From: Diphasiastrum complanatum
Taxonomy: Eukaryota; Streptophyta; Lycopodiopsida; Lycopodiales; Lycopodiaceae
Length of the DNA stretch: 64,000 bases
Direction: 5' to 3'
Assembly: GCA_029204225.1 (NCBI GenBank)
Contig: CM055097.1
Span: 37,126,976-37,190,975, forward strand
Position numbers and translations under genes: made by a program. A model generated the notes under the pieces. That model made no database searches, was not told where the DNA came from, and saw only the letters and a list, made by a program, of their open reading frames with translations. This document shows positions 45,214-58,139 of the stretch, in pieces. Numbering within the stretch: the stretch's first letter is position 1; every line of letters begins with the position of its first letter.

Positions 45214-47288
45214 TCAGGCGTTAAGCAAGTTCTCTTGATCGCTGTAATCTTTGTATGACATGTTGTTGTATATGTTTTCATACATCGGTAAAATGAATTG
45301 GAACCTGTTATGATATCCAGGGATAGGCTCCATGGGAAACCGGATTGCTCTCACCAGGTGTGAATAGATCATTCCTCGTTGTGTCTGGTCTAGAAGGTTG
45401 TATGTATTGATCATGCCTTCGACTTGGCCATAGTATAGGCTTTCAATTACTCTCCCTCCTCTAACAATTATGTTGTGCCATGCATCCTTCTGCGCTATTG
45501 GTGCCTGGTACATCTTTAAGAAGATATAAATCCTCTCCCCTCTCTATTGCTTTGACCGCAAAATTGTCCTCAGTGGACAACAAGTCACACAAACTATCAG
45601 GGTTCCCCTCATACATGGGCAAGTTGGTGTCATTATGCATTGGCATGGATCCATAAGCATCGTCATTATTTTCAACGTCATCGTCTTTGTCGTTGCTAGC
45701 TGCCTCTGACTCTGGCAATGATTGGATATATAAATATTTCCACTCTTCCACGTGATGTCTGTTCCTACATCTTCTCCATTGCCTTGCAATACATGAATCG
45801 CAGAAACATAACAATGTGTGCAGTTGTGACCTTCTCCTTTTGGCCTAAATGTTTCTTTTAGATATGAGACCACATCTGCTGCACATTTCAAGGGCCAGCC
45901 GTCTAGTTTCAACTCCTCGTGAGTGAGAGTTCTTTTGATGACCGCGCTCGCTCAATCGTGCTCGTCTTTTCCATGGCCCAAGGTAGAAAAATTATGCATC
46001 ATTTGCAGACCTGTCGAGTGATAATATCTGGCCAAAAAGCGAACAAATTGTTAGATTTTTTTATTTTTATGGAGGTTGCAATAATTAGTGTTTGCAAATA
46101 GTACCTGTAGTTCCAAACCTGGTGTCCTGTCTACTACCAATTCGGTATTATATTCGGGTGTCCTGTATAGTCCCAGTTTGGTACTATATCTATTAGGAAA
46201 ATAATATCAAAATTGGTACTCCAGAATAGTGTATTTTGGTACTACAAGACGGACTATGTAGTTAAAGTCTCATAGTTCGTTACCAATTTTGGTACTATCT
46301 GAAGTAACAACCTGAAAACTACAAAGTAATAATAATAGATGGTGAGAACCCTCAACAAATATACCTGGCGATGAAGAAGAAAGGCCTTTGAGCTTTGAAT
46401 TGGGACGCCGCATTGTCTGACCACACCCAATGACACCTCAAATTATATCCGTTCTCTTTTAACCAATTGTCATGCAGTAGTAGACAGTGCTATACGAATA
46501 AGGTGTCATGCAACTTATCGTCTGATATGTAAAAATGAAGAGTCTTTTCAGCTGCACCTGCAGAGTTTCTGACATACTTTATGTGCACAAGTATCGTGAC
46601 CTGATTAGACCACCAATGCATGGACTGTATCTCGTTCTACATCTTAAACGAATAATTCTCCAAAAAATCAATGACTAAAACAACAAATTCGAAGGAAATT
46701 TCAACAAGCAGTCTTTAAATTGTTGTGACTGCCATCGAAACACAAAGTTATGCTTGATGAAGATTTTCAGACGTGCTGAAACCAGGTCAACAAAAGCATT
46801 GTTTCGCATTCTTTGCAGTACCAAATCCTTTCTCTTCTTGATAGAATTGCCCTCATCAACAAACCCTGACGCAGTTTCTGTAAAGATCTTTGAAGACAAC
46901 TCCCTGTTGTCCACTGATGTCTCAGAGGGACATAATGGCAACATGCAAATGCCGCATTTACTGCAATCCTCGAACAAGCATTTTTTTTTGCATGGTATTT
47001 TGAATTAGGAGGCTTTTTACATAAAAGCGATTCCCACATATTGCTGATGCTGGGACAAATAGATTGGTTTGTTTTGCAAAGATCCGATACCTGAATTTTG
47101 CAGCAGATGGAATATGTGTAGGCATGATCCTTTCCATGATGACCAAACGTGTTTTGTCTCATATGATTAAACGCCTCCTTAAAATATACCATTTGCATAT
47201 GGTACACACAACAACAGTTATACCACTCCTTCAGTTTCCGGACAAAATAAGGCTTCAATGCCTCAAAGCATTTAAGATATAGTTGCAC
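45214..47288 (-). pseudogene. DDE-type transposase-like gene, intron-containing and broken
   Basis: Minus-strand segments join into one protein. 47288-46675 has Cys-rich parts (CSKCGICMLPLCPSET) and FVFRWQSQQFKDCLLKFPSN. The core (46674-46365) reads VIDFLENYSFKM, stop, then HWWSNQVTILVHIKYVRNSA, FYISDDKLHDTLFV, stop, HCLLLH and WSDNAASQFKAQRPFFFIAR. A GT-AG intron (46364-46028) is followed by YYHSTGLQMMHNF, GHGKDEHD, stop, SAVIKRTLTHEELKLDGW. The C-terminal part (45912-45214) has CFCDSCIARQWRRCRNRHH and FPMEPIPGYHNRFQF. The VIDF, WSDNAASQF and GHGKxEHDxA blocks look like a D-D-E/D catalytic core of an RNase H-fold transposase. I cannot assign a named superfamily. At least three stops plus frameshifts mark it as dead. 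Confidence 0.6.
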
Positions 47289-47676
47289 TTCTGGGTGAGC
47301 CTTTCTGAATCTTTGGAATAGCTCGACCTGTGGCCTAAAAACCTTACAGCTTACTAAAAGAATATAATAATATGCCTAAGAATTATCACGTAAGTTGATC
47401 CAAGCTGACTTGAATATTAAACCAAACATAATTAGTGTGTAAAATTCATAGCAATATGAATCAAACGAGAGAAAATGAAGAGTGTTAGTCAAAATTCCCA
47501 AACCATACGGTTGTATCCTATTCCAAAATTCACCACAATGCTCCCTCCCCAACAACATGGCCTTCCTTGTGGATGTTTCAAGTCCAAAAAAGAACCATTT
47601 ATGATACCATGCCTTCAACAAGGAAAAAACAAGTGCTATACCCCTTCCTAGAATTGGGAACGTTGACTATATTTAA

Positions 47677-47803
<127 letters not shown>

Positions 47804-48510
47804 GCTCTCCCTAACAAAATCTACTAAAACCACGTCATAAATTATAATTATATTTCAGAATACACTGAGATACACACTGGTTTAGCTCAATATAGTGTTG
47901 GTTCACTTGAAACTTCTTAAAGATTTCTTCTGCATTAAAGTCACGCTAAATGCCTTTTGGAGCTCATAAACTCGAGTGTCCCCCAACAAAAAAGACATAT
48001 GCCGACAGAGGATTGGAAGAACGAGTGTTGTCAGGCATCCAGTGCATCTTCTTGACAACACTCAGGTCCTTTTTTTTGGATTTCCGTTTTCTTGGTAATG
48101 TTGATCTTTTGCACTGCTAAAACTGATCTTTGATACTCCTGTTCTTTGGTTCTGCAGATACACACTCCACCTCTTGCTGTTTGGATCTGTTTTGTAGTTT
48201 TTACTCAACTGATATTTTGCTCTTTTGGACTTTTGAGACTATTGGTACTTGTAGAAGCTTATAAACAACTATTTATTTTCTATTTGGTACTTATGAAAAT
48301 TTGTGTAAGATATATTTTTGGTAATTTTGGTATTTTATATTATTTTTAAATAATTTTTCTTTTTGCTGTTTGGACCTCATGGAACATTTTGTACTTCTGG
48401 TGTGCAGAAAGTACTGTTGTTTGTTGCTCTTTGGTGTTTTTGATAGTTTTGGTAGTTTTTGAATGTCTTTTCAATTTGTTGTTTGCAACATTTTGGTACT
48501 TAATGTTAAG

Positions 48511-49030
48511 GCGAGAACTGGCTGCAACAATATTTCTGCAATGAACGCCCAAAGCACCTGCAATTCTCGAATGAGGGAGATTCGTTGTGCATCAGCTTTA
48601 TTTAGTACCATCACAAGCGAAGATGTCTTCACGAAGAGTTCATTCGCCGAGTGGGGCACCTTAACTTTGATTGAGGGTGCTATAGATGTTAGAAACAAGA
48701 TTGCTTTCAACAATATTAGATGATATTTCCAGCTCTCGAAAAGTTGGTTGCAGAAGTAGTTCCTAGAATATCTCCCTCTGAATACCTATTGAAAATTGTT
48801 GTGTACGTCTTCACCAATATTTTGCTGTAGCTAAACATACTCATTTTCTTACCAGTCCAATAGTCTCTCATTGCAACTTTGTCGGCGCAGTGACGAGGTT
48901 CCATGCTGGGATCACTTGCGTATGTCTCATGCATTGTAAGAAAAACTGTTCAAATATCCGGAATTGAATCTGTGAAATATATATTATTGCCCTAAAAACT
49001 ATCCATGCTGGAATCGTCTGCTATTCTGCG
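48511..49030. other. Stretch with short unassigned frames
   Basis: Frames at 48463-48723 (plus) and 48934-48716 (minus) show no recognisable domain. It lies between the DNA transposon and the broken edge of gypsy B. Confidence 0.35.
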
Positions 49031-50587
49031 CACAGACTAATCGATCAGACAAATGATCCAATCTGTCAGGATGCTCTTAGTTTGAGGTGCGAGACGCAAG
49101 AACTCTTCGAGGGATAAGTTCATACGGTTAGTCAATACACTTGTGAGCACTCCCGTTTGCGGAACCTCAAGCTTTCCTATATGAAAAAATATTTCATGAT
49201 GGTGCAGACAGTTGTTAAGATCTGTTCTTAATAGTGAGTCTGTTGGTGGTGCTTGTACCGGTAGTTCAGTAGCGAGAGGTTCTGTAGGTACGTCCTTGGC
49301 TTGTGCAGCTTCTTCTGCCTGGGCCTCATGTATCCAATGGCGTATCTTCTGGTATTGTCGTCCTTCTTCCCTTATGTTAGGATACGGTCCTATTGTTGAG
49401 GGTTGATCATCTGCCATTGACATTGAGGAGGGTGGTGATGGTGCACTCCCTTCCGTTTCTGGGCTTGCGTGACTGCATTGGCACATGGAAGATTGGAGTT
49501 TTCTGTGGCATCCTTTCTAGAGCTGTTGTTGTTTGCATTGTGATAAGATTTAAAGGTGCACTTGCTCCAGGTCTCAATGGACAATTATTGTAATAGTGCC
49601 CATACTCATTCTCAACAGAAGGGTGTGAATATGTCTTTATGAGGACATTCTGCAATTCTGTGTCCTTCGCCACATCCGTAGCATCCATAGATTCTTCCAC
49701 CTTGATGTTGAGGCTGGGCAGCGTAGGTCGCAAAGTACTCGTTGATAGCCGGATCGACATATGGCTCATCCGGACCGTACCACTGCTGTTGCTCAGATTG
49801 GGGTGGTATCTCGTGCTCTGTTGTTGTCAAGTTTACATGGGCCAGTTGGTTGTTAGCTAGCCCTAGTGGTGTAGGTAAAGCCATGTGTTGCTGATTCATT
49901 GGCACTCCAAACCGCGGTGTCGCATTCGGTGCCCCTTGATGATATGGATAAGAAGTTTGGTACCGATTCCTCTTTTGTTGTATGATCCTGGGGTTGAATG
50001 GGCAGAACGTTGTTTCGTGTGATGACGTTTTGCACAGGTGGAAATATCGTTGTGTCAGTTTGAGATTCTGTTTCAAAACTGGACACTCGTTGGCGGTATG
50101 GTTCTGGGTACAAACCAGACACCATACATTTTCTCTTTGAGGATACTGTAGTTGGTTCGGATCATGAATGTTAGAAGACGATGCTACAACATCTTATAAT
50201 GCTTTCAGTTTTTGATCAAATTGGGCCATCAATTGTTCCATCTGCTGTTTGTGAAGTTTCGTCAATTGTTCCATTAACATATCTGTTGAAATATTGGAAG
50301 CACTGGAGGTTGATGCTACCGAGAGAGTCGGATGATTGGGCTGTTGGATAGGAGTTATCGTCTGAGCCTTCATTTTCGTCTCTAATAGCGTCTTTCATGG
50401 CTTCCTGCAACGTGGAGTACTGCTGCCGACGTTTAAGCTCTCTTCGGATGCTTCGTGGTAACCCAGCAATAAACCACATAATCATCGCATGATCAGGAGT
50501 CAAGGTTGTGTTGCATTCATATCGTAGGTGCTTGACTTGTCGGTATAGTCCTGGACCCTTTCTCGCTTTTCCACCTTGACTTAACAG
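49031..50587 (-). pseudogene. Ty3/gypsy element B, 3' part of gag and start of pol linker
   Basis: Minus-strand continuation of the gag at 60648-61045, separated by the copia A insertion. It reads LTPDHAMIMWFIAGLPRSIR (50503), QNHTANEC-type and HLCKTSSHETTFC knuckles (about 50090-50020; the first Cys of the second knuckle is mutated), WYGPDEPYVDPAINEYFATY and the intact knuckle CYGCGEGHRIAEC (49690-49650). An acidic linker follows (IREEGRQYQKIRHWIHEAQ, about 49370). It ends at about 49031, where element A has LLAEWAKTDE, so protease, RT and integrase are absent. Confidence 0.85.
50583..50587. repeat. Target-site duplication of copia A, left
   Basis: AACAG on the plus strand; the partner AACAA is at 60643-60647 (4 of 5 match). 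Joining the flanks restores gag homology to element A across FLEDPFLLL. Confidence 0.7.
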
Positions 50588-51117
50588 TGTTAGGATTCGA
50601 TGGGTTGACTATACCCGTCGCGACAAAAGAGAAGCAAACGGGAAATCCTCGGTGCATGCAACTATGTCTATTGGATTCCTCGACAGGATGAAGTTTGCAT
50701 TACTTGATCACAACTTCAAAGTCACTGGATCTAGGCAATTGATTCCATAGCCATGCACAAATTATCTTGATTATAGATTTAGCTTTGCAAAAGCATTTTA
50801 GGTGAGGCGATTAGAACAAAAAATCGACAGAAGCTATTAGTCATATGAAACAATTTAATCTATGAATAAGTTTATATGCTGACAATGAACAATCAAAACA
50901 TGAATGAAATGAGAATTCAAGATGACATACACAACCTAGATTATTGAAACAAAAAATTATTCAGCCGTGAAGAAAATACAGTCTGAATGCTTTCAAAGTC
51001 ACGATATTCATGAAACAATACTCTGTGATTACGCTCTGGAAGCTCAGCTTGATCGATTTGATCGACAATTGAGCTAACTAAATGTTCAAGGAGCTTAACC
51101 GAAGCAACTGATAAGTC

Positions 51118-51122
51118 GTTGT
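51118..51122. repeat. Target-site duplication of copia B, left
   Basis: GTTGT; partner ACTGT at 57601-57605 (3 of 5 match). The intact 5' LTR of copia A reads GTTGTATATATAC at this point, which confirms the junction despite mutation. Confidence 0.55.
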
Positions 51123-52061
<939 letters not shown>

Positions 52062-52101
52062 CTCCCTTAATGTGGATCCTGAAAAATTTCGATCCTCAGA
52101 T

Positions 52102-53575
52102 TTAACAGGTTGTTAAATCTGAGAGATTTAATAGGTTGTTAAATCTGAGATGATGTTCCTTTGTCAGTGCTTTGGTGAAGTAATCTGCTGCTTGTAATTC
52201 TGTCCTACAGTAAACTAAACAAATTCTTTTGCTTTGCACTTTTTTTCTAAGATAATGATACCTTATTTCAATATGCTTACTTCGAGAGTGAAATCTCAAT
52301 TCAGAGATAGTGCAATGGCGCTTTGATTGTCACAGTAGAGGGTCGTTGGATGTGACTAAATCAGTTCGATATCTGCAAGCAGGTTCCTAAGCCAAACTGC
52401 CTCCTTGGTAGCATTTGTGGTAGCTATATATTCTGATTCTGTTGAAGACAATGCTATGAGGTCTGTTTTCGGTTGTTCCATGAAATTGGACCTTGATTGA
52501 ACAAGAAGACAAAACCTGAGGTCGATTACTTGTGTCAATATCTCCTTCCCAATCTGCATCTGTGTAGCCCTCCAAAATGTTGGCAGGTTGGCTGCCTCCA
52601 TAGCAAATGCAGAGATGCTTTGTAGCTTGGACATACTTCATGACTGTCATGAGAGCCTTCCAATGAACCGGACCTGGATTTGAAAGAAATTGGATGAGAG
52701 AGTTGATGGAATAAACAAGGTTGGGTCGAGTGCAAGAGCATAACATACATCAATGATCCAATTATTGAGTGAAACGAGTACTGCTTCATCTCCTTCGTCT
52801 CTGACTCGAATTTTGGACATTGCTTCTTTGACAACTTCAAACCAGGGTCGAGTGGGAAGTGGCTTGGTTTGCACTCGGCCATTCGATATTTCTTCAACAC
52901 ATTGGTGAGGTATCTCTGTTGGCTAATGAAAATCTGCATGTTGGGTGGAGTTTGAAAAATCTGAATTCCGAGACAGTAGTGTGCAGGACCCATATCTGTC
53001 ATCTTGTATTCCCGTGCTAATAAGCATTTGGTATCCTTCAAAAAATTCAAATTGTTACTGAACAGTAACGTGTCATCAACATAAAGAGTGATGATTATGA
53101 AGGAATCCGATACAAACTTAAAACAAACATTTGAGTTTGTCGAGTTTGGATTGAAACCATTATCGATTAGAAATGTATTTATTTTCTGAAACCAGGTTCT
53201 TGGAGACTGTTTCAGACCATATAGAGCTTTATGAATTTTGCATACCAGATGCTCCTTGCCCTTTAGCTCATATCCTTTTGCCTGGGACATGTAGATCTCC
53301 TCTTCAATGGTGTCATTTAGGAATGCAGTTTGGACGTCCATTTGATGAACTTCAAGGTCTGCTGTAGCTGCATAGAAAAGAAGCAAACGAATTGAAGTAT
53401 GCTTTACCACAGGACTGAAGGTTTCAGAATAATCCAGGTCTGGAATTTGTGAAAACCCCTTGGCAACTAGTCTGGCTTTGTACCGATTTACTTTACCTTC
53501 AGCATCATATTTCACTTTGAAAATCCACTTACATGGGATCAGATTTCGATCCTTTGGCAGTTCAGTTATTTTTCC
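52102..53575 (-). pseudogene. Copia B reverse transcriptase and RNase H
   Basis: Frame 53515-52535 reads NRYKARLVAKGFSQIPDLDY, ETFSPVVKHTSIRLLL, LEVHQMDVQTAFLND, CKIHKALYGLKQSPRTWF and the intact catalytic motif LYVDDTLLF (about 53090). After a frameshift the sequence continues through SLMYVMLL and VHWKALMTVMKYVQATKHLC, then RNase H: ADWEGDIDTSNR, STESEYIATTNATKEAVWLR (52460-52390) and HIEIRYHYLRKK (about 52265). It ends at 52102. These enzymes copy the element RNA into DNA. Frameshifts near 52740 and in RNase H inactivate the polyprotein, though RT itself is well kept. Confidence 0.9.
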
Positions 53576-54480
53576 ATTCTGCTACTCCATTTGACTGTGG
53601 TTAGTAGTTCGTGGTGTGTTGTTGGTGTATACCACAGGCCCTGCAGATTTCCTTGAACTCGGTGGAGATGTACTCTCCCCCTCCATCCGAACGTATGGCT
53701 TTGATTGTTCTTTGGATCTGATTTTTTGCAGATGCCTTGAACTGCTTGAAGAATTTGAAAGTCTCGGATTTATTCTTCAAAAAATAAGTAGCAGTTTTCC
53801 TAGAAAAATCATCAATAAAAGTCAGAAAATAAAGAGCTCCCCCTGTGGAAGGAGTCTGCATTGGGCCACAAAGGTCACTATGTACAAGGTCTAGCAGATC
53901 TTTAGAAGTGTAAATAGAATCCGAACTGAATGGACTTCTAACATGCTTGCTGATAATAAAGCTTTCACATGGTGAATCAGATTTGCTAATAGAAGGAAGA
54001 TCTTGCACTAAGTTCTGATTTGACATTTGTCGAATACTTTTCAAATTTAAATAGAGTCTAGTCTGAAATGCCACAACATATGATTTGATTCAGAAGTAGA
54101 AATCAGAGCTTGACTATTTGTAGAAAAACAGTGACTCAATTGTAAAGGTAGCCACATCTACTACCGAACGCTAGGACTTTCCTAATCTTGTTAAGAATGG
54201 TGCAGCCCTCAGTATCGAACTCGACCCTTCGACCAAAATCAGTGATTCTGCTTATAGAAAGCCGATTTTTGGTAAGGTTCAGAATGTATAAGACATTGGA
54301 CAACAACTTAATAACACCTCTTTGAAATTCGATCCTGACTGTTCCTTCACCTTCAATTGAATGAGTTGAGTTGTCACCAAATTGTACAACTTTAGAATGG
54401 GTGAAAGGTTTGTAATTTTTGAACTAGTCCCGATGATGGGTCATGTGCTGAGTTGCTCCAGAGTCCAGGTACTAGGAATC
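53576..54480 (-). pseudogene. Copia B protease and integrase, shortened
   Basis: Protease signature YLDSGATQHMT is at about 54472-54440. The integrase reads HSDLCGPMQTPSTGG (about 53890), FLTFIDDFSRK and IRSDGGGEYISTEF (about 53690), which carry the first two catalytic Asp residues. The region of the catalytic Glu is garbled around 53600-53575. The whole integrase C-terminus seems deleted, because KNGKITELP leads straight into RT at about 53560. Stops at 54415, 54130 and 54075 add to the damage. Confidence 0.85.
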
Positions 54481-55167
54481 AACATCCTGCAAATTTTCAA
54501 CCTTGGTCATAAAGGCAGCTTCATCTTCCTTTTCATGCTGGATCGAGTGACTGGTTGAGGCATCATTTGTTTGTTGTTGGAACAACTTCTTCTTTTTATT
54601 GTTGTACTTGAGTGTTTTGCAGTCCTTGATGAGATGACCAGTCCTCTTACAATATTTGCAGAAGAGTTTCTGCATAGGTTGGGATGATGAAGAATTCAAA
54701 CCTGGGCCAAAATTTGACCTTGAGCCAAAATTCGACCCAGAGCCAAAATTCGATCCTAGCTACATGTTGCTCTTTTTCCCTGAGTAATCAGATTTTGTGG
54801 ATTTCTTTGACTTGAACTTTTGATTTATCTTTGTGTAAAAAGCCTGAGGATCTGATCCTGAGTCTGAGGAGGAAGCATTTCTTCTTATCTCCTCTTGTCA
54901 CAACATTGAGATGACTTTGGATAAAGTTAGTTGCTGTTGGGTTGAAATAGCCATGACCCATGTTTCATAGGCATCAGAGAGACTTGATAGAAGAGTCATA
55001 ACTGCATCTGAATCTTCAATGTTCGATCTTGGTGCAATCATTTTCTCCATGAGGTTTTTGAATGTGTTGAGATGGTTGGAAATAGTATCTGCATCAGACA
55101 TTCTGAGTGTGAAGAATTTCCTCAGATGTAGTTTGGAAGTGACATCCCTGATGTCATAGAGTATAGC

Positions 55168-56345
55168 TGTCATGCCCATGATTGGTCTCGGGTAGCGTGT
55201 CCACGCTAGGGATCGGTAGACCAACAACCCGTAAGTTAATTGCGACTATAAGGGAATTGGGGCCCTTATGTGTACATGGTCATAATTAATGGTTGTAGGC
55301 CTAAACACATGGTGGTGGAGTTGGTATGGGCCTATCAGTGAGTCATTAGGGAATTGGATGACGTGGCCTCGATAGGCTGCAGAGGTGTCCAGTGAGGTTT
55401 CACAGTGCACTACTAGTGGTGCATGGGCCTTGGAGGGTATAAGTATACCTGTTGGGCTCTCACTAGTGTATGCTTGATTTGTGATGAGCAAAGATCGGAT
55501 CCTTAGCTTACCAATTGGAACTCCCGGATGGATCGCAAGTGCATCCCGTATTTCACGTTGGTCATCTCAAAAAGAGTCTACGTGAAGGAGAGCATCTTGG
55601 ATCTGAGAGCATCTTGAATCTGGAGATCAGTTGGACCCGTTGGATGAATCATTAGGTGTATCTCGTCTTGAACCCGAAAAGATCTTGGATACAAGAACTA
55701 AACGATTGAGAAATCGTATAGTTACCGAGCATCTGGTTCGATGGAGGGGATGTACAGACGATGCCGATTCCTGGGAACAGGAAGGAAGTTTAAGGAGGAA
55801 CTTTTCCAGTTTTAAGTTCCGAGGAAAGAACCTGAATAAGGGGGGAAGAATGTCATGCCCATGACTGGTCTCGAGTAGCGTGTCCATGATAGGGACCGGT
55901 AGACCAACAACCCGTAAGTTAATTGTGACTATAAGGGAATTGGGGCCCTTATGTGTACATGGTCATAATTAATGGTTGTAGGCCTAAACACATGGTGGTG
56001 GAGTTGGTATGTGTCTATCAGTGAGTCATTAGGGAACTGGATGACGTGGCCCCGATAGGCTGCAGAGGTGTCCAATGCGGTGTCACAGTGCACTACTAGT
56101 GCTGCATGGGCCTTGGAGGGTATAAGTATACCTGCTGGGCTCTCACCAGTGTATGCTTGATTTGTGATGAGTAGCTACATGCTGTTGGTGTGACTCCTCT
56201 TTCCATGACTCTGATTGATCCATAGCTCGGGGGCTAGATCCGTATGATCTAGGTTTGGTTGGGTTGGTTTAATCTCCACTGGTTCCCATGTGTGGTTGCT
56301 TTGTATGGTATGCTTAGGCTAGAATCCTGTGTTAAGGACTTTATA
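55168..56345 (+). mobile_element. Shortened chromovirus (Ty3/gypsy) derivative inside copia B gag
   Basis: Flanked by a perfect 5-bp duplication ATAGC (55163-55167 and 56346-56350). LTR1 55168-55488 and LTR2 55851-56345 both begin TGTCATGCCCATGA and match over 320 bp. LTR2 has a further 174 bp, so LTR1 lost its 3' end together with primer site, gag, protease and RT. LTR2 is preceded by the polypurine tract AAGGGGGGAAGAA (55838-55850). Only the last part of pol is left between the LTRs. Confidence 0.9.
55500..55850 (+). pseudogene. Chromovirus integrase C-terminus and chromodomain
   Basis: From about 55508 LSLPIGTP, then VHPVFHVGHLKK (55539-55574), the conserved end of chromovirus integrase. 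After one frameshift, 55631-55850 reads a chromodomain: EPEKILDTRTKRLRNR, EHLVRWRGCTDDADSWE. Aromatic/tryptophan positions used to bind methylated histone tails are present (HLVRW, DSWE). The frame runs into the polypurine tract. The chromodomain is the best-kept coding part of this derivative. Confidence 0.88.
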
Positions 56346-56757
56346 ATAGCTAGGATGTCCCAAGCATCCTTGGTAGTCTGTGCAGATCAGATATGACTGA
56401 TTTGGGAGTCATTTATATTCAATGTGATTAAGGCAAATGCCTTTTCATCTTCTTGTCTCCATTTGGTGATGCTAGCTGCATCAGCCTCTGGCTTGACTTC
56501 AGTTCCATCGACAATGTCCCACGGTTCCTTGGCTAGTAGAACAACTCTCATCTTGAAATTCTAAAGATGGTAGTTCTCTCCATTGAGCTTGTCAATAAGA
56601 GAAGAGCTAGAAGTAGAATCCATTTCCGGTATAGAATCGATATTGTTGGTAGAAACAACAATAGCGAATTATTGTTGGCTGCGCACTTGTTGATATGAGG
56701 TCTTGGTAGAAACAAGACTGATAACTCGCAATGAATTTGTAGATTACTGAGCCACCC

Positions 56758-56769
56758 GCTCTGATACCA
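56758..56769 (-). promoter_or_regulatory. Primer-binding site of copia B
   Basis: Minus-strand TGGTATCAGAGC, exact initiator tRNA-Met complement, adjoining the 5' LTR end at 56770. Confidence 0.9.
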
Positions 56770-57600
56770 AGTTCGAAATCAGAGAAAATCGATCTCTTGC
56801 AGTGGAAGTGGTGAGCTGGTGGTGTGTGCTGTGGATCAAAAATGCGGTCGTTATTAGTAAACGAGTTCAAGATGAATTAAAAGTAACTACAATGCGCAAT
56901 GGAACAAGATAGTAGCGGAACACAAAAATGCACTCTGGTAATAATCAAAACTGAGTACATAAGCTTGAAGCTGGTGCAAAACAGTGGGCGCTAATCAGTC
57001 TTCAGCTGAGTTCGATGATAATGATCGAATATGCAAAAACTACAACTTAATTACATTACTACAAAACGTTTGCAGGATGATAGCCTGATCAGAATGTTGA
57101 CTCTAATAGATCTTCCTTGATGATTGTAAGTAAGATGATCAGTACTTTGAAAGCTGACATTCATCTACTTGATTACCTACATTCGTCTTGTAGGTAGCCG
57201 TCGTTTTTGCCAGAGAGTTATGTACAAAGGTAGGCAGACTGTCAACATCGCGATGTGGGTCGAATTTCCAAGTTGACAATACAATGGGTCGGAATTTTAC
57301 AGAGGTTCGAAAGAAAATATACACCGGTTCGGAAAATATACCTATATAGGCTCAAAAAAAAAATCAGAACAGAACCGAACCAAACAGGTTTGAAGACGTT
57401 TGAAATACTTAGAACAGATCCGAACCGAACAGGTTCGAAAAATCTCTCTTTGACAAGATTGACATTGGTTAATTTCTCGATCCTTTGCTGGACATTCAAG
57501 CCTTCATAACTTTTTTGTATTTTCCAAGAATAAATATATATACAGAGTTTTCAGGATGCTCATTACCAAATGATTTGAGCCTGAGTATTGAAATCCAACA
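56770..57600 (-). repeat. Copia B 5' LTR
   Basis: Partner of 51123-52061. The last bases next to the primer site are mutated (GAACT for CAACA). Confidence 0.9.
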
Positions 57601-58074
57601 ACTGTGTATATACACATGGCTAACTAATTTAAAAAATAGTGAATCTGTACATTACAAATAGGATTAAGGCACTACGTGTTGTTGCCAAATAATGTCCAGT
57701 CGTGACAAAGGTACTGTTGAGCCTTTGATGTGTTCGATGAATAGTCGATGGAGTTGACCAAGTTGGACTCCCTGATATGTTGGACAAGTCGGAGAAGTTG
57801 GAGTAGTCAGAGAAGTCGGAGACGTCGGACAAATCAGAGTTGTTGGACAAGTCGGATATGTTGGACAAGTCGATGTCGGTTAAGTCCATTTGTTGGCCAA
57901 GTCGATGTCGGAAAAGTCAACGGAACACTGTCATCGACTTTCTTTGTATTTCTGTGGACTGTAAGGAAACAAGTGTATTTCTGCAGAATATGCAACTACA
58001 CAAATATTTACAACAACTAGTAAATGGATCTATATTAGCATAGAGATAGGAATGGAGAGGATAGAAATCCAACA
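57601..58074 (-). repeat. Copia A 3' LTR, first part, with TTGGACAAGTCGG repeats
   Basis: Starts TGTTGGATTTCTATCC at 58074 (minus). Between 57765 and 57925 units like GTTGGACAAGTCGGA recur about nine times (CGACTTGTCCAAC in element orientation). The LTR continues at 51122-50588 beyond copia B. Confidence 0.88.
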
Positions 58075-58139
58075 CTCCCCTTAATCTGGATCCTCGAATG
58101 TCTTGATTTTCAAATTCAAGATAGCACAAATTTTTGTGT

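Larger units (their letters stand above)
54472..56623 (-). pseudogene. Copia B gag, split by an insertion
   Basis: Starts at ATG 56623 with MDSTSSSSLIDKLNGENYHL and continues QISHICTDYQG-type sequence to 56351. It resumes at 55162 with DIRDVTSKLHLRKFFTLRMS, LNTFKNLMEKMI and LLSSLSDAYETWVMAI (about 54960), typical of copia gag (UBN2-type). The knuckle CKYCKRTGHLIKDC is at about 54663-54620. Stops occur near 56562, 54900 and 54765. SNFGSGSNFGSRSNFGPG near 54750-54710 is a small amino-acid repeat. Confidence 0.85.

Noticed and set aside
48463-48934. Open frames on both strands between the DNA transposon and gypsy B
   Set aside because: No recognisable domain or splice structure; overlapping opposite frames of similar length suggest chance.
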